From Anaeramoeba flamelloides (lineage: Eukaryota; Metamonada; Anaeramoebidae), in assembly GCA_027625915.1 (NCBI GenBank), contig JANTQA010000008.1:3117001-3181000 (forward strand): a stretch of DNA of 64,000 nucleotides, read 5' to 3'. Positions 36,501 through 48,456 of this stretch are shown here, piece after piece. The position numbers were made by a program, and so were the translations under genes. The notes beneath the pieces were generated by a model. The model was not told the origin of the DNA. It saw only the letters and a program-made list of their open reading frames with translations, and ran no database searches. Each line of letters begins with the position of its first letter. Position 1 is the stretch's first letter.

Positions 36501-39500
36501 CTGAAATTGGGAAAATTGATGTTTGAAAATTAGGTCTCTTTGATCTGAAAGTCAAAGATTTCTTCTTTGAAAACCAAAAAATTACAGAAAAAAATGTTAG
36601 CAAAATTACATTTTTGAACATTTTGGGGGAAATTATTTTTTTTTCAATTCAAACCTTTTACCAAATCCAACAATTAAGCAACAGCCTAAAAAACCATTTA
36701 TGAGGGAAAAACAAAACAAACTGAAAAAGATAAACAAAGATTCAAAATCTTGAAAAAACAAAATTAAACAATTTAAAAATTGTTAATTTATACAAGCTAC
36801 AAATATATGGTTTGTTTATCGGGAAAAACCAAGGTGTAAATACTTATTTTTTGAAAAATAAACAATTTACTTGAAAATGTTATTCTTGGAGGTGATGTGC
36901 TTTGTATTATTTTTATAAAAAAATTTAATTCACAGAACAAAGTTAATTTTATGGTCGATCAATTGTTCAGAAAACGATTGGTAAGGTTGATTTTTTGTTT
37001 TTATTAGTGAAAGATTTGCTTTCCGTGAATGGAAATGATGTTAATAGTAAACAGACATCAACTCCAAATAATCCAAGAAGACCATGATAATATTGTTGAT
37101 AATATTTAAAAAGATCTTTTTGGTACTTCATGAATTGTGTAACCAATATGGTGCCCTATTATCAAGAAGATTGTTTTGATCATGTTCATTTTCAGAAAAA
37201 AATTTATCTAAAAAAAAATTGAAACTTGAAAAAGATATATTTTTTTTTAATTTTCATTTTTTTATTTCAACTTTTTATCTTTGCTCTTATTCATCAATAG
37301 GTTTATTTGTGAGCTATATGACTTTTGGGTAGGGGTATTTTTAAAATTGTGGCAAATGTAATTTTTATCCAAAATGTGCTAATTGTGTCCCGAATTGCGC
37401 ATGTGTTTTTTTTTTCTTATTTTTCAATATTTTTCACCAACACAAACTTTCAGGGATCAACAATAAAATAAAAATCCGGACATGATTGTTTATATTAATC
37501 TGCGCTTTCGAGATTGTGCAAGATTACTAAAATTTTACGAGAAACTATTTAAAGTGTGTCTTTGATTAAAAAATTAGAACAAATATGCAAAATAATTCCA
37601 TATGGGCATAAGCTATGCTCAAAAAAAAAGCATAATAAATTTATTTTACAATATTTTTATTAAAATTAATTCTAATATAACTATTAAAAAATCCCAAAAT
37701 TAAAATTTTGATTCATTGTTTCTACACAATAATTCAATTTGTTTATTTGTAAGATATTACTTTGATTAAAAAGGTATTAAAGTTTCTGACCAAAATTTTT
37801 TTATAGGATATTTTTTAGGTGTGAAAATTGGTGTTTATTATTTTCTTTTTTTTGATAAAAAAAAAAAAATTTCTCAAAGTGGTTTTATCTTGATAGAATT
37901 TTTAGTAGAAAGTAAAATATATAACTGTATTTTGTTATTTAAAACAGTTTTTTGCTCTTATCATATTGTCGATTTTTTTATTAAAATTTCATAATAACTT
38001 GTTTTCTCCAATATTAATGATACATTTTTTTTCTCATTTTTTCGAAATAATTTGAAAAATATATTTTGAAATTCAAACAATAGTTGTTGATTAAATTAGT
38101 CGTAATATCCCTCTTAATTTTAAATTACCTATTTATGAATAGAAATATTCACAAAGAAAATATTATTTCAAATATATAAACTTTGTTTCTGTCAAAGGGG
38201 AATCCAAAAAAGTAATATTTTTTTCAAATATCAATTATTTTATAGAATTGACCTTTGAAGAACAAATAAGAAATAAGCAGAATAATACACATCAAAAAAT
38301 TGTTGATATCCGTCTGAAATAAAACTAATAAATCAATAGATTTTCTTAAAAATTGAAAAACTCAAATTCTTAGCAATCCCAATTGAGAAAAACAAGAATG
38401 TTTATTTTGATCTTCTACTGGTATTTGAATAATAAATAGGAAACAATTTTCACTTCATTTTCCATACTTTTCTTTTAGAAATCAAGTCCCCAAACGAAGT
38501 GTGTTGTGATTTGTGGTCTCTATTTGAAAAAGTAAATGAAAATGGAGTGAAAATTTTTCACATTTATTATGCAAATATCAGGATCAGAGATTGAATAAAA
38601 TTGCAATAGAAATCAAAGTATGATTTCTCAACAATCGTTTCCATAATTTCTATAGCCTAATAAATAACACGTTTTTACCAAGTGACTATCAATTTTGCAA
38701 TAATTAAAATTTTTGCAAATGAATTTGGTGTCAAGAAAAAAATTGAAAAAAAAAAAAAAAAGAAAAAATGTGCAAAAATGTGAAAAAATGATTTCAATTT
38801 TAAAATTTCAAAAATAAATTTTTTCTTCTAATATCCACACAAACCCTTTAAACACACGTAATTCACCCCTGATAACTTTGGGCTTTGACTGGAAAATGGT
38901 TTGTAAAAAAAAAAAATACATCACTTTTTTTGGAATTACCTTATATCTCTAAGTACCGAAAATACAGATCTTGATGAAATACTCATCATAATATTGCTCG
39001 ACTCTTGATCTCTCGTTAATTGATTTCTTTGTCGATATGTATTAATAGATAATATGTTTATGATTTTTTTGATGTGACAAAATTTTTGCATATTTCAAAT
39101 AATTTTAATAATTTTGTTTTTGTTGAAAGTGTTTTTAATTTATTTTTGTTATTCTGTATGAACTATCTGAATTTGAGACTAGGGTGTGATTGGAATCCAA
39201 TATATTATCCCATAAAAATCATTTAAAAGATTTTTTGTTGGAAGAAAGTTCAAAATATTGTAAAATTTTGGTTTGTTTTTGAATTTCAATCAAAATCTTT
39301 TTTTAATAATCAAATTCCAAATTTACCATAAAAAGGTTCAAAAATCCTAAAAGTACCTTACTGTGAGCTGCCTTTCCACTTTATATTCAAGTATTATCGA
39401 GTTAAATATAAGGATATAATAATACTTGAAAATCATCTGGTGGGGATCTTCAGCAAGAGGAACACAAAATTGATTTTTTAATTTGTATTTGTTATGTTGG

Positions 39501-42500
39501 AAAATTTCGAAAAGTTTTTAGATCAATAAAAAAGAAAATTCAGAACCCAAAAAAAAACACCTAAAATTGCAGTATTTTGATTTTCCTTCAACAAATAATC
39601 AATTAAATGGTTTTTTTTGTATTGTAACATTGTATTCCAGCACTCAGAGGGTATAAAATACGGATATTCCTTAAACTTTTGAGATATAATTTAATTTTTG
39701 AGCGACTATCAAACAAAACTAAATTAACCAAAAGCGTTATAACTCTGAATTTTTGGGATGTTCTTAATTAAACAGGAGAATTTTTTTTTATTTATTTTTT
39801 ACCAATTGCTTATTAATACACTTCAAGAATAGCTCAAACCTTAGAAATGCTTTCAAGGTTTTTGGCGCTTTCAGCCTGGTAGTCTGCAAGATTTCACTTT
39901 TCAATATTCTTTTATCTTTTTTCAAATTTTAAATACTGGATCAAAACTTTTTAAAGCCCAAAAAAAGGGTAAAAAAAAATAATTAACAAAAGATAACTTT
40001 TTGAAATTTGATTGGAATTATTGAATGTTATCTAAATTGAAAGTAATTCTGATGTAGGGTGTATCAAAATATGATTGAATTGTTTTAGAAAAGTTTTCCA
40101 AATTAAAATTATTTGTTAACTTTCAAAAATCTTAAACAGTTTTTCTGAAAACCGAAAAGCCGAAAAGTGTGCCTAAATTGCAAGTTTTTAAAAGTTTTAC
40201 TTGTTAAAACTTTTAACTTGAAAGTTATTGGATTTTGATATTTGAAGGATTACCCATATTCTAGGGTCAAAATATACTCGTTTTATGTGTAGAAACATAT
40301 TTATTGACTTTTAAGCTGGTTAAGTCATGAGATCTTGTTAAAATTTAGGTTTTTTTTTCCAAAATTTTGGTTTTTGGGAAAACCCATTTTTCAAAGGATT
40401 TAACACCTTTGTGATTTTTAACCGCATTTCATTTGTTGCGCTTCAATGTATAGAATCCGTTCCCTTTTCTTTCTAATGTTTCGAACTTCAATTCTTAATT
40501 GTTGAATTTTCTTTTTTGCAATTAATTTCGTGTTGATGCAACTTTAAAAGTTAAAATGTTTTTTGTTGGTTTGTGTATTTGCTATTTTTAATCCCAAATT
40601 TCCCTTTTCCACTACCACATGAGACGTGTCTGAATCGAAAAGGGTAAATTTTAAATTTTATTTGCATACATTTTTTTTTTGAAGAATATTCCAAATAAAA
40701 AGATCAGTTAAAATAATGAAAAACTCCTAGACACTTTTTTTCCAAGGTTTTTTTTTCTTTTCTTTTATTTTTCTTTTATTTTTCTTTTCTTTTTTTTTTT
40801 TGGGATCAATAAACTCTTCTGTTTTCCTTTATTTTTAGGATGTTGTTTGCTTAGGTTAGTGTTGGTGTGTATTTCCTTAATATTATTACTAATAATTAGA
40901 ATTTAAGAGATCAGATTGTTTAAAATTAGGAGGTGGTTTGAGTTTCTTTGCTCCCATTTCTTTTCTGAACACACTTTTGACGTAAACTGTAATTTTTTTA
41001 TGGTGAAATTCAAGACAAAAAACTTTCTAGTTCCCTTTTCGGGTAGCAGATTATAAAATCAGTGGTGCTGAATAGATTGGCAATATAAAAATTTCTTTCT
41101 TTGGAATAAAGGGATCTTTCAAATTTGAAAATGGAATTTTAACTATTAGTTTCTTTTTTCCAACTAAACAAAAATAGAAAGTGAAAGGTTTTCAACCCTT
41201 TTTAAAGTTCGTAGAAAAAATAGTTTCCTGTGTTGCAAAATTAAAGTGAGAAAAAAAATAATAAGAAAAAATAAAAAAATTGCAATATTTTGGCTTCGCT
41301 TTAATTGAGTATCTTTTAAATAATTTGTTGGTGATGGTAATATTGTATTCCAACCCCTAGAGAGCACCAAATATGAATAGTCCTTAAATACTATCAAATT
41401 TTGATTAATTTTTCATGATTAAATCAAAGTGTTGTGAATTTTCAAAAGTTACACAATTTTTATGCTATTCATGTTGTGAAACTTTTACAAATTTTTTCTT
41501 TTTTCTTTCTTTTTGTTTTTTCCATTTTTTCTTTATTTTTGTTTTTTCAACCATTAAAACTATTATTCTTTTGCTTTTTAAACATAAAAAAATTTGGGCT
41601 TTTTCTTTTCGTTAACAGTCGTGTAGTTGGTTGGTTTTACTCTTAAATTTCCTCAAAGGACATTTAAGTCAAAGAACCATATCAAAGAGAAAATTACACT
41701 TCTTCAATAATAATAATCCCATTTAATTTTTTTAATTGGGGACTGAAGTGTAATTGGGAACGTTTTGGAGAAGTATCTAAATTTTGAAAATTAAAAAGTT
41801 TATTGAACAGTTGACTTTTTGTAAATCTGAAGAAATGTGAATTCTGATTTTTTTGAAAATTTGGTGTTGGGGGAAGTTACTTTGTTGAAACGAATGAATT
41901 CAATTTATATCTTTAAAAACAAATGAAAAAAAAACAATCTAAAATTCCAAATTTGTTTTTTTGATTTGGGTTTTGTTTTTATCTTTCGAAGAATAATTAA
42001 GATCAGACATACCGTATCCATTATAGCCAAAAGCTTTCAGAACGTTTGATGTTGTTATCACAAATGTAACCTCGCCATAAGTATCTGAAAAAATGTTCTC
42101 GATATTAGATAATGTCAGTTGTGGTGTTTTGAAATAGTTTTCTCCTGTTTTTCCAAGATTACAATCTCGGTTGTACCCAAAACCATAAAGGTCATTTTGT
42201 TTTGATAATAAAAATTGCTGAGTGTGACCAGAAGTAATTTTTTTTGGCGAGATATTTTCAAAGTACTTCAGTACGGTTGGTACACTTAGTGTCGTATTTT
42301 TAGGTTGCCCTGTAAGGTAATAAGACGTGTTGTTACCCCAAGTATACACTTTTTCAGTATAAGAAAAGGCAATAAAGTGCTTATTGAAGCCCGATCCAGA
42401 GATGTCCTCGATCGGATCATAGTTGCCTTCTATTTTTTTTCCTGTAACAGAATTATAGAGCGAACCATCACACGCTAAAAAGACGCTCTCACTTCTTGAA

Positions 42501-42625
42501 TTTGCTACTTTCTTGATTAGTTTTGATGTGAATTCAATTTTTTGTGGTATTTTTACAAAATCCGTTTTTAAATTAAGGATCCCCAACCCGCTTTTTGTGT
42601 TTCCAAAAACTTTGAGGTTTGACAT
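33583..42625 (-). CDS. RCC1-BTB domain protein
   Basis: Protein with N-terminal RCC1-type repeats (beta-propeller) and a C-terminal BTB domain. Such proteins are often adaptors for cullin-3 ubiquitin ligases or scaffolds, but the target is unknown. Exons 42625..42013 and 34685..33583 give 571 aa. The donor G|GTATGT and acceptor ATAAAAG|GT rebuild FGYNGYGQLGVDSS, a textbook RCC1 G-x-N-x-x-GQLG motif, and the phase agrees. Exon 2 has no ATG upstream of this motif. RCC1-like repeats: VYTWGNNTSYYLTG, LYGFGYNRDCNLGK, LKAFGYNGYGQLG and VYACGDKGYTS. The BTB core ELPVHKLILLARSGLYREMF to SLEILFKYFYTEKI lies after an acidic stretch (NEDDEDQDEEGEY). The 7.3 kb intron is extreme, so an annotation program might show the two exons as separate genes. 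Confidence 0.85.
35853..36109. mobile_element. MITE with reiterated TTATAAC motif
   Basis: 257 bp, with inverted ends CCCTAATAAAAAATTTTTTT and ACTTTTTTTATTAGGG. The interior contains about nine copies of TTATAACA or its complement, in both orientations, many within a further palindrome (ATTTATGTTATAAAAT). Non-coding. Confidence 0.7.
37125..37404 (+). pseudogene. R8 repeat with Cys/His-rich coding remnant, copy 1
   Basis: Two coding-like pieces. CVTNMVPYYQEDCFDHVHF lies near 37135..37195, and CGKCNFYPKCANCVPNCAC lies at 37348..37404 (C-x2-C-x5-C-x2-C-x3-C-x-C). A second copy near 58.1 kb reads ACIKFDTNYHKDCFAQDHFL and keeps KC-x-NC. The zinc-binding pattern suggests a fragment of a transposase or zinc-finger gene. 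Stops separate the pieces. Confidence 0.4.
38427..38562. mobile_element. Foldback element R4
   Basis: 136 bp. The left arm AATAATAAATAGGAAACAAT, TTTCACTTCATTTTCC and ACTTTT pairs with the right arm AAAGTAAATGAAAATGGAGT and GAAAATTTTTCACATTTATT. A truncated relative is at 13717..13830. Confidence 0.7.
39640..39840. repeat. Dispersed repeat R2, second copy
   Basis: GTATTCCAGCACTCAGAGGG is echoed at 41347 (GTATTCCAACCCCTAGAGAG). AAATTAACCAAAAGCG and GGGATGTTCTTAATTAAA match the 2.1 kb copy. Diverged; ends not defined. Confidence 0.4.
41340..41725. repeat. Dispersed repeat R2, third copy
   Basis: Shares the GTATTCCA...AGAG..CC..AT..ATAGTCCTTAAA part with 39.6 kb, and the TTTTTTCAACCATTAAAA ... 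TTACACTTCTTCAATAATAA part with 2.3 kb. Short open frames of F/S/C-rich composition in it are not taken as genes. Confidence 0.4.
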
Positions 42626-43081
42626 TTTTTTGTCAAAATTAAAAAATGAAATAAAAAAGAAAAAATGACAAGAGTGCTCTCCTTGTCAAAATGAATAACA
42701 AAATATCTTTTGGAAAATGAAACATTTTATTTCAAAATTTTACCTCTGACAAGCGATAACATAACACTGATTTAAAACTATTTAAAATAGTTGAATTTTG
42801 ATTTAAATCTTTTTATTTTCAGATGAAAGATATTTTATGGTCTGTGAACAATAAGTCGATACCTAACAACATACTGATCAATTTCTAAAACTGGAAAGTT
42901 GAAACTTGTTCTACAAATTGAAAATTGTAGTGTTTTTTTGTTTTTTGTTTTTTCTTATTTAAGGTTTAAAACACTGAAAATGGAAAAAAAAAATATTATA
43001 TGGTATGGAATGTGATGAGGTGTTATTTTCATTACTGTTTCGGGTTTTATAGATAATGTTGGATATGGTTGTTATTATACT

Positions 43082-43326
43082 GTTATTTTCCAATTAATAA
43101 ATGAAAATTTTATTTCAATTTCCCAAATGAATCTTAATTATTACTGCTACAATCAAATTAGCATAGATAAAATTTTGTCTGAGAGTTAATTAAGGAAGTT
43201 TAGTTTATTGTCGAAATATATCATTTCTAAATGAAGTTGTAAAGAGCTTTGGATTTTCTTCAACTTATAAAATAGAAAAATATTTTCGAGTGTGAACTAA
43301 AAATTTTCATTTATTAATTAAATTAT
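43082..43326 (+). mobile_element. MITE R3, copy 2
   Basis: About 245 bp, collinear with 13839..14086. It begins GTTATTTTCCAATTAATAAA and ends CTAAAAATTTTCATTTATTA. The right end has lost the GGAAAATAA terminus, so it is older. Confidence 0.7.
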
Positions 43327-44432
43327 AACCGTATTTATTGACTATAACAATGAAACATTAAAATTGAATTTTGACCTCTTTCTAGCCAGGGTCTTGATTT
43401 ATTTTATTGATATGAAAGAGTTTCAGAATCTTTCTTGTTTTTTGGAAGCAAAAATAAAAAATATTATTTAACGGTTAGCAATGAACAATTAGTTAAACTT
43501 CAACAATCCAAAATTGTTGAAAACATCAATATTAATTACTTTTTAAAAACTTATTGATGCTTAATTTAAATTATTAATACTTGGTGATTTTTTTTTATAC
43601 CTGAAAACAAGTATAGTAGGTTCCAATTCTTCTTTTATATTTTTTTTATTTTAAAAAGTTATGAGCAAATAAACCCTTACTTACGATCCAAACCACCCAA
43701 ACCAACATTTTTTTACTTAAAACATCCAAAGGGTTTTTTCAAATCCCACTACGAATATATTTCAATCGAATTGTTTATTTTTGAAACGGAGAGAATTTGG
43801 CCAATATTGTCAATTAATAATTTTCCCACTCATTCCTTTTAAAACTATAAAAAAATTCAATACGTATTTTAATTGACAATATATAACCAAAATTCAAGAT
43901 TTTTAACATACTTAATACTGTTTAAAAATTCCCCACAATAATACAATTTCATCACTATTGGAAAAAATTTGTTTTTTTTATAAAATCTGGAAATCATTTT
44001 TTCATCTTTTTTTTATTTGTTTGTTTTATTTTTTGAACTAAATAACCTGTTTTTTTAATCATTTTTTTTCTTTCAAACAACTGGTATTAAGATAGAGTTG
44101 AGTTGTTCTTTAGAATAGAAGAACTCGAATAAAATAAGTTGTGATTTTCTAACCATTTGATCGATCAATGATTGTTAATAGAATTTTAAGATATTCCCCA
44201 ATGAGTTTTTTTTTGTTTTTTTATCATTAAAATTTTTAACATGGTCATTATTTATTAGTTTTGATATTTATTTATTTATTTTATATGTTTTGAATTTATT
44301 GATAATTGCTTATATTTCAATTATTTTATATGTAACCTAATTTGAGTTTCCTTCTAGAATTGATTAAATAAGATTATTTTTTTGAAAAATTTGATTTTGG
44401 TGTATGAAAAATTACGAAAGGGTGGAAAATTA

Positions 44433-45379
44433 CAGTATATTCCACTTTTAAGATACATACTTTCAACTAAATTTAAGGTACAATAAAAATCTGAAATTAA
44501 CGCACAGAATTAAAATTCTATTAAAATAATTTGTGTATAAAAAAAATTCAAAAAATGTGCTTTAAGGGATTAGCGTCTAGCAAGGAGAAGCATAGGACCA
44601 AAGTATGTTGTTATTGAGCCTAACCGCATTAATGTTACATGGTTCAAATGCCTCTAAAAAATCGATTAGTCAATTAGTAATATTTGTTGATCTCATCAAT
44701 TAAAAATGATCTATGTATTAGTAAAAAACACAATATTTTCAGAATAAAATATACATTTCACCAAAAATTTAAAGGTTGAATTATCAATATTCAGACCACA
44801 AAGTCACAAAATATCTTTCTTAAATTTATGTCGAAATGTAGATTAGTTACTAAAAAATTCGTTTTTTTTAAAAAATTAAAGAATTAACCAATAAAGTTTT
44901 TTAACAAATTATTTCTCAAATCATGCATATATATTGATGCTATAAGTATCTTTTTCAAAATAAAACAAAACTAATCAGTCAATGTGCTTTTGTGTTGATG
45001 ATTATTGAGTTATACTTTGAAATTTAAAAATTATAAAAATAGTTACTTTTGGGAGTTATAAATCTAAATTATTAAATACCAGAATACTCTCTTTTGGGTT
45101 TCTGTATTTAGATTTGGAAAAGGAATTAAAGAAAAATTTTTCAAAATGAAACTTTTTTAATTGTGATCATTAGTAAAAAATACAATAATTTGTTGCAATA
45201 GATTTATAGTATATTTTTTAGAGCTATTTTACCCATCGTGCACTAATATCATTTACACCCAATTACAATATACTTTGATTATGGGTGAATATATGGTGAC
45301 ACTAATCCCTTAATTTGTGAATTTTTTGTGGTTTATATTTAGTTGAAGGTTTTTGTCTATAAAGTGGAAATGAATAGAG
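44433..45379 (-). mobile_element. Tc1/mariner-like MITE M1, copy 2, interrupted by R1
   Basis: Left end CAGTATATTCCACTTTTAAG after TA (44431-44432); right end AAAGTGGAAATGAATAGAG before TA. The interior (ACAGAATTAAAATTCTATTA, AAATAATTTG and ATGTGCTTTAA) is the reverse complement of the 19.2 kb copy. The sequence breaks exactly at TTAA and resumes at 45310 with TTAATTTGTGAATTTTTTGT, matching the uninterrupted copy. R1 therefore inserted into M1. Confidence 0.85.
44566..45309 (+). mobile_element. TTAA-type element R1, copy 2, nested in M1
   Basis: 744 bp flanked by duplicated TTAA (44562-44565 and 45310-45313). Terminal inverted repeats are GGGATTAGCGTC and GACACTAATCCC. Exact TTAA duplication is the signature of piggyBac-type transposition. 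There is no open transposase frame, so it is non-autonomous. An older copy lies at 2821..3591. Confidence 0.85.
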
Positions 45380-45806
45380 TAAAAGTCAAAAAATATTTTA
45401 AAAGAAGATTTTAAAAAAAATACATAAATATCAGAAATTATGTGTTTGTGATATTTTTTTAGTCCTTTTGATTTTTTTTATCTCTTTATAATAAAAACAA
45501 AGTTTTACATTGAAACTGTCCCGGGTATGAAAATAATAGTAAATTTCTGGAACTATGAATTAAAAAAAATCAATATATCTCATATATTAAAAAATAATAA
45601 TATTTTTAATTTTATTAACAAAAAAAGATTCACAAATTTATTATCCCTAGTCACAAATAAATTTATATGTAAAATCTCGAAAAATATTCTAAATAAAAAT
45701 TTAGGAATTCGGGAAGTGCTGTAGAGTGTCTATTTTTATTTTAATTTTAGGTATTAAAAGAAAATTTAGGAAATTCTTTTTTAATATCTCAAATTAAAAA
45801 AAACTA

Positions 45807-45860
45807 ACAGTGGTTTTCTAGAATTCAAAATAATAGAGTAAAATCTTTGATTTTAACCCA
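45807..45860 (+). repeat. Short dispersed repeat R9, copy 2
   Basis: GGTTTTCTAGAATTCAAAAT then AATAGAGTAAAATC; relatives at 20770..20845 and 55718..55790, both in the opposite orientation. Confidence 0.5.
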
Positions 45861-46413
45861 ATTTCTTTAAATTATTGTAAAACTAAACAATAAACAAGAG
45901 GAATTATAAATCCCACACATGAACAATAAAAATGTTTTTTTTAAGCTTTATATTTATTTTAATTAAAAAAAATTCATAGAACACTTGATAGTGCCACAAA
46001 GAAATACCTAAATGTACCAGTTTTATATTTTATCCATATTCATAAAAAAAAATAAAAATAAAAAAAAAGGTAAAATATAGAAATGGTTATTATTATTGAA
46101 AAAAAAGGAGTCATTAAATAAAATTTTATCAAAATAAAAAAAGAGAAGAAGGTATATAATTAAAATTTTAATATAAAAGTAATAATATAATTTTTATAAA
46201 ATCAAATGAAAAACATTTAAAGTGTCTTTGAGCTTTTTTAGACTTTAATTAATTAAGTAAAATTAAAGATTTTATGAATTCTTTATAATTTTACAAAACC
46301 GCTTTTTGCTTTCTTTTACTTTTTGAATTCAATATAAAATTATGTAAATTTTCTTTTTATTTATTCAATTAAATAAAAAAAAATATACTTGTATTTATAT
46401 CTTCATAATTCGT

Positions 46414-46423
46414 GGGGGGGGGG
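46414..46423 (+). repeat. G10 run
   Basis: Ten G in a row in A/T-rich spacer. With the C-tract at 3.85 kb, it is one of two such G/C homopolymers in the window. Confidence 0.9.
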
Positions 46424-47748
46424 TAAACGAAAAAAATTCTATGTATTTGTTTTTACGGTTTTTATTTCTTTCTTTCACTCAAAGGGTTCAAAAATGAACA
46501 TTTAAAAGTTATTTATTTTTGTATTTTTATTTAGTTGGTTGGGTTATAGTCAACTTCTGAATATAAATGCGATTTTTAATTCTTCTTTTTGGTTGTACAA
46601 TATCAGTTTTTTTTACTAATTCCTTTTAATTTTTAATCATTTATGATAAATATAACTTTTAAATTTAATATATATATACTTATATATATTTTAAGTGGGG
46701 TTTTATTTAAAATAAATTTTAAATTGTCTGTCAGATTGGAAAAAAATGAAAAAAAACAGAAATTGTATTTTTTTACAATTTAAAAAATTCCATCTTACCA
46801 AAAAATATTTTTTTTATTTATAAAAAAATTAGTTCAAAAATATAGAGTAAAGTTATTCTTATTGTTGAGCCAACAATAAAGCCTGGGTATTACCACAACT
46901 GTGTATCACAATCACTCAATTCTCAAAAAATATTTTTTTTTTTTTTTTTTTTATCTAAAAGGCTTCAAATCGGTTAAGCCTGAATAAAAAATTTGATAAA
47001 AAATCAACAGGGTTTAAATATCGATTGGTAGTTGTTTATTTTTTGAAATTATTGTATCTAAATTCCATTTTAAAGACTAAAAAAACAAAAATAAATATTT
47101 CTATTATTTAATAATTAATGAAAATGGATGCCAACGATTTGTTAATAATATTTATTTATTGATTTGTTATTTGGAATTTGAGAGGAAAGAAAAAAAATAT
47201 CTAGATATAACAAGCTACAATTTCATTTATTATTATTTTTTTTTTGGTTAAAAAACGAAAAGGAAGAGTTAAAAGTACAAAAACATAAAAAAGGAAAAAA
47301 ACGCAAATTCACTTAAAAAAAAAATGAAAAATTATAAAAATTTATTTTTATTTGTAAATTGTTATAAAATACAAAACAATATAATGGTTGCATTCTGAAA
47401 ACAAAAAAAAACACAAACCTTATCCTTTTATTTAAAATTTTATAATTTATTATTACAAGTCATCTTAAATGGACAGTTGAGATTCAGTTGTTTTGTGGCT
47501 GAGATTTTTCAATTTTTGATCAGATTTGTTTGCAATAAAATCATATGTTACAAACCATAAAAACCCGAAAAGTGTACTTTTTTGATCAACCAAGACACAA
47601 AATAACAAGGCAGCATGCCTAACACAAAATAATCGATTTTAATTTTCCAGTTAATGCCAACCTTAATGTTTTTTGGAGAATTCAAAAAAATGTTAGTATT
47701 AAAAAAAATCGGGTGTATTGGGATGGCTAATTTAAAAATAAATTTTAA

Positions 47749-47918
47749 GGGACTAATCTCTATTAAATTTTTTTACCTTAATTTAATAGAGATTGAGGAA
47801 AATTTTCACCATTGCTTAGATTTGAAACCCCCTGTTTATTTTCAATATTAAACATATTTCTAGATAAGGAATCCTTATTTAGAAATTGGTCAAAAAAAAA
47901 ATAATAGAGACCAGTTCC
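47749..47918 (+). mobile_element. TTAA-type MITE R6, copy 2, intact ends
   Basis: 170 bp flanked by TTAA on both sides (47745-47748 and 47919-47922). The ends GGGACTAATCTCTATTAAA and AATAGAGACCAGTTCC form an imperfect inverted repeat. It has an internal TTTAATAGAGATTGAGG, a third copy of the end motif. Collinear with the reversed copy at 26395..26565. Confidence 0.8.
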
Positions 47919-48015
47919 TTAAATTAAATAATTAACTTTTTGATGTATGTTACTATTATTTGTGTTTGTAATTAAAAATGTATTGTGGAAAAATTGCAGG
48001 TTAATTATAAAAATC

Positions 48016-48103
48016 TATGTTTCAAAATAAAAACCATGTTTTTTTTATCTTGTCAATATAAATCATCAAATCCAACGACCATAAGTATACTTAAGGATAA
48101 TCG

Positions 48104-48136
<33 letters not shown>

Positions 48137-48431
48137 GGGGGTGGTGGTAAACTGGGTGGTCTGTTGTTAATGTTTTAAATTTTGAATTGGATTTGTTTAA
48201 AATTTATCTGAATTTTTCTAATTTTTTTAAAATTGTCTTATTTTTTGATGATAAAAAATTACTCTAAAAATCGAAAAAATTTATTATTTGATCCTCATTT
48301 TTAGAATTTCTTTTTTAATCATTAAACTTTTAGAAATCCAATATCATATTTACTTATGTTTATTATCCGTTTTTTCTTTTAAAGTGTCAAACTACTTTAA
48401 AAAAAAGAAACACATTTTTCTATTTCAAGAC
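48016..48431 (+). mobile_element. MITE R7, copy 2, with a T-run insertion
   Basis: Ends CTATGTTTCAAAATAAAAAC and ACACATTTTTCTATTTCAAG match R7 at 26840..27243. A long T-run followed by AGGGGGGTGGTGGTAAACTG (48106..48155) has no counterpart in copy 1. Confidence 0.6.
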
Positions 48432-48456
48432 GATGTTTTAAAAATTTGTCATTTGT

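Larger units (their letters stand above)
34686..42012 (-). other. 7.3 kb intron of the RCC1-BTB gene
   Basis: GTATGT donor and ATAAAAG acceptor. It holds an (AT)n run and a CACA/CGCGCGCACG microsatellite (34840..34950), the TTATAAC-rich MITE (35853..36109), the Cys-coding repeat R8 (about 37125..37404) and foldback element R4 (38427..38562). R2-type repeats lie at about 39640..39840 and 41340..41725. No complete gene nested inside was found. Confidence 0.7.

Noticed and set aside
44640-44660. GGTTCAAATG in R1 as a pol III B-box, making R1 a SINE
   Set aside because: R1 has terminal inverted repeats and a TTAA duplication, no A-tail and no matching A-box at the right distance.
45527-45724. 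65-codon plus-strand frame after the nested transposon
   Set aside because: Composition is I/K/L/N/F as expected from A/T-rich noise; no domain and no splice context.
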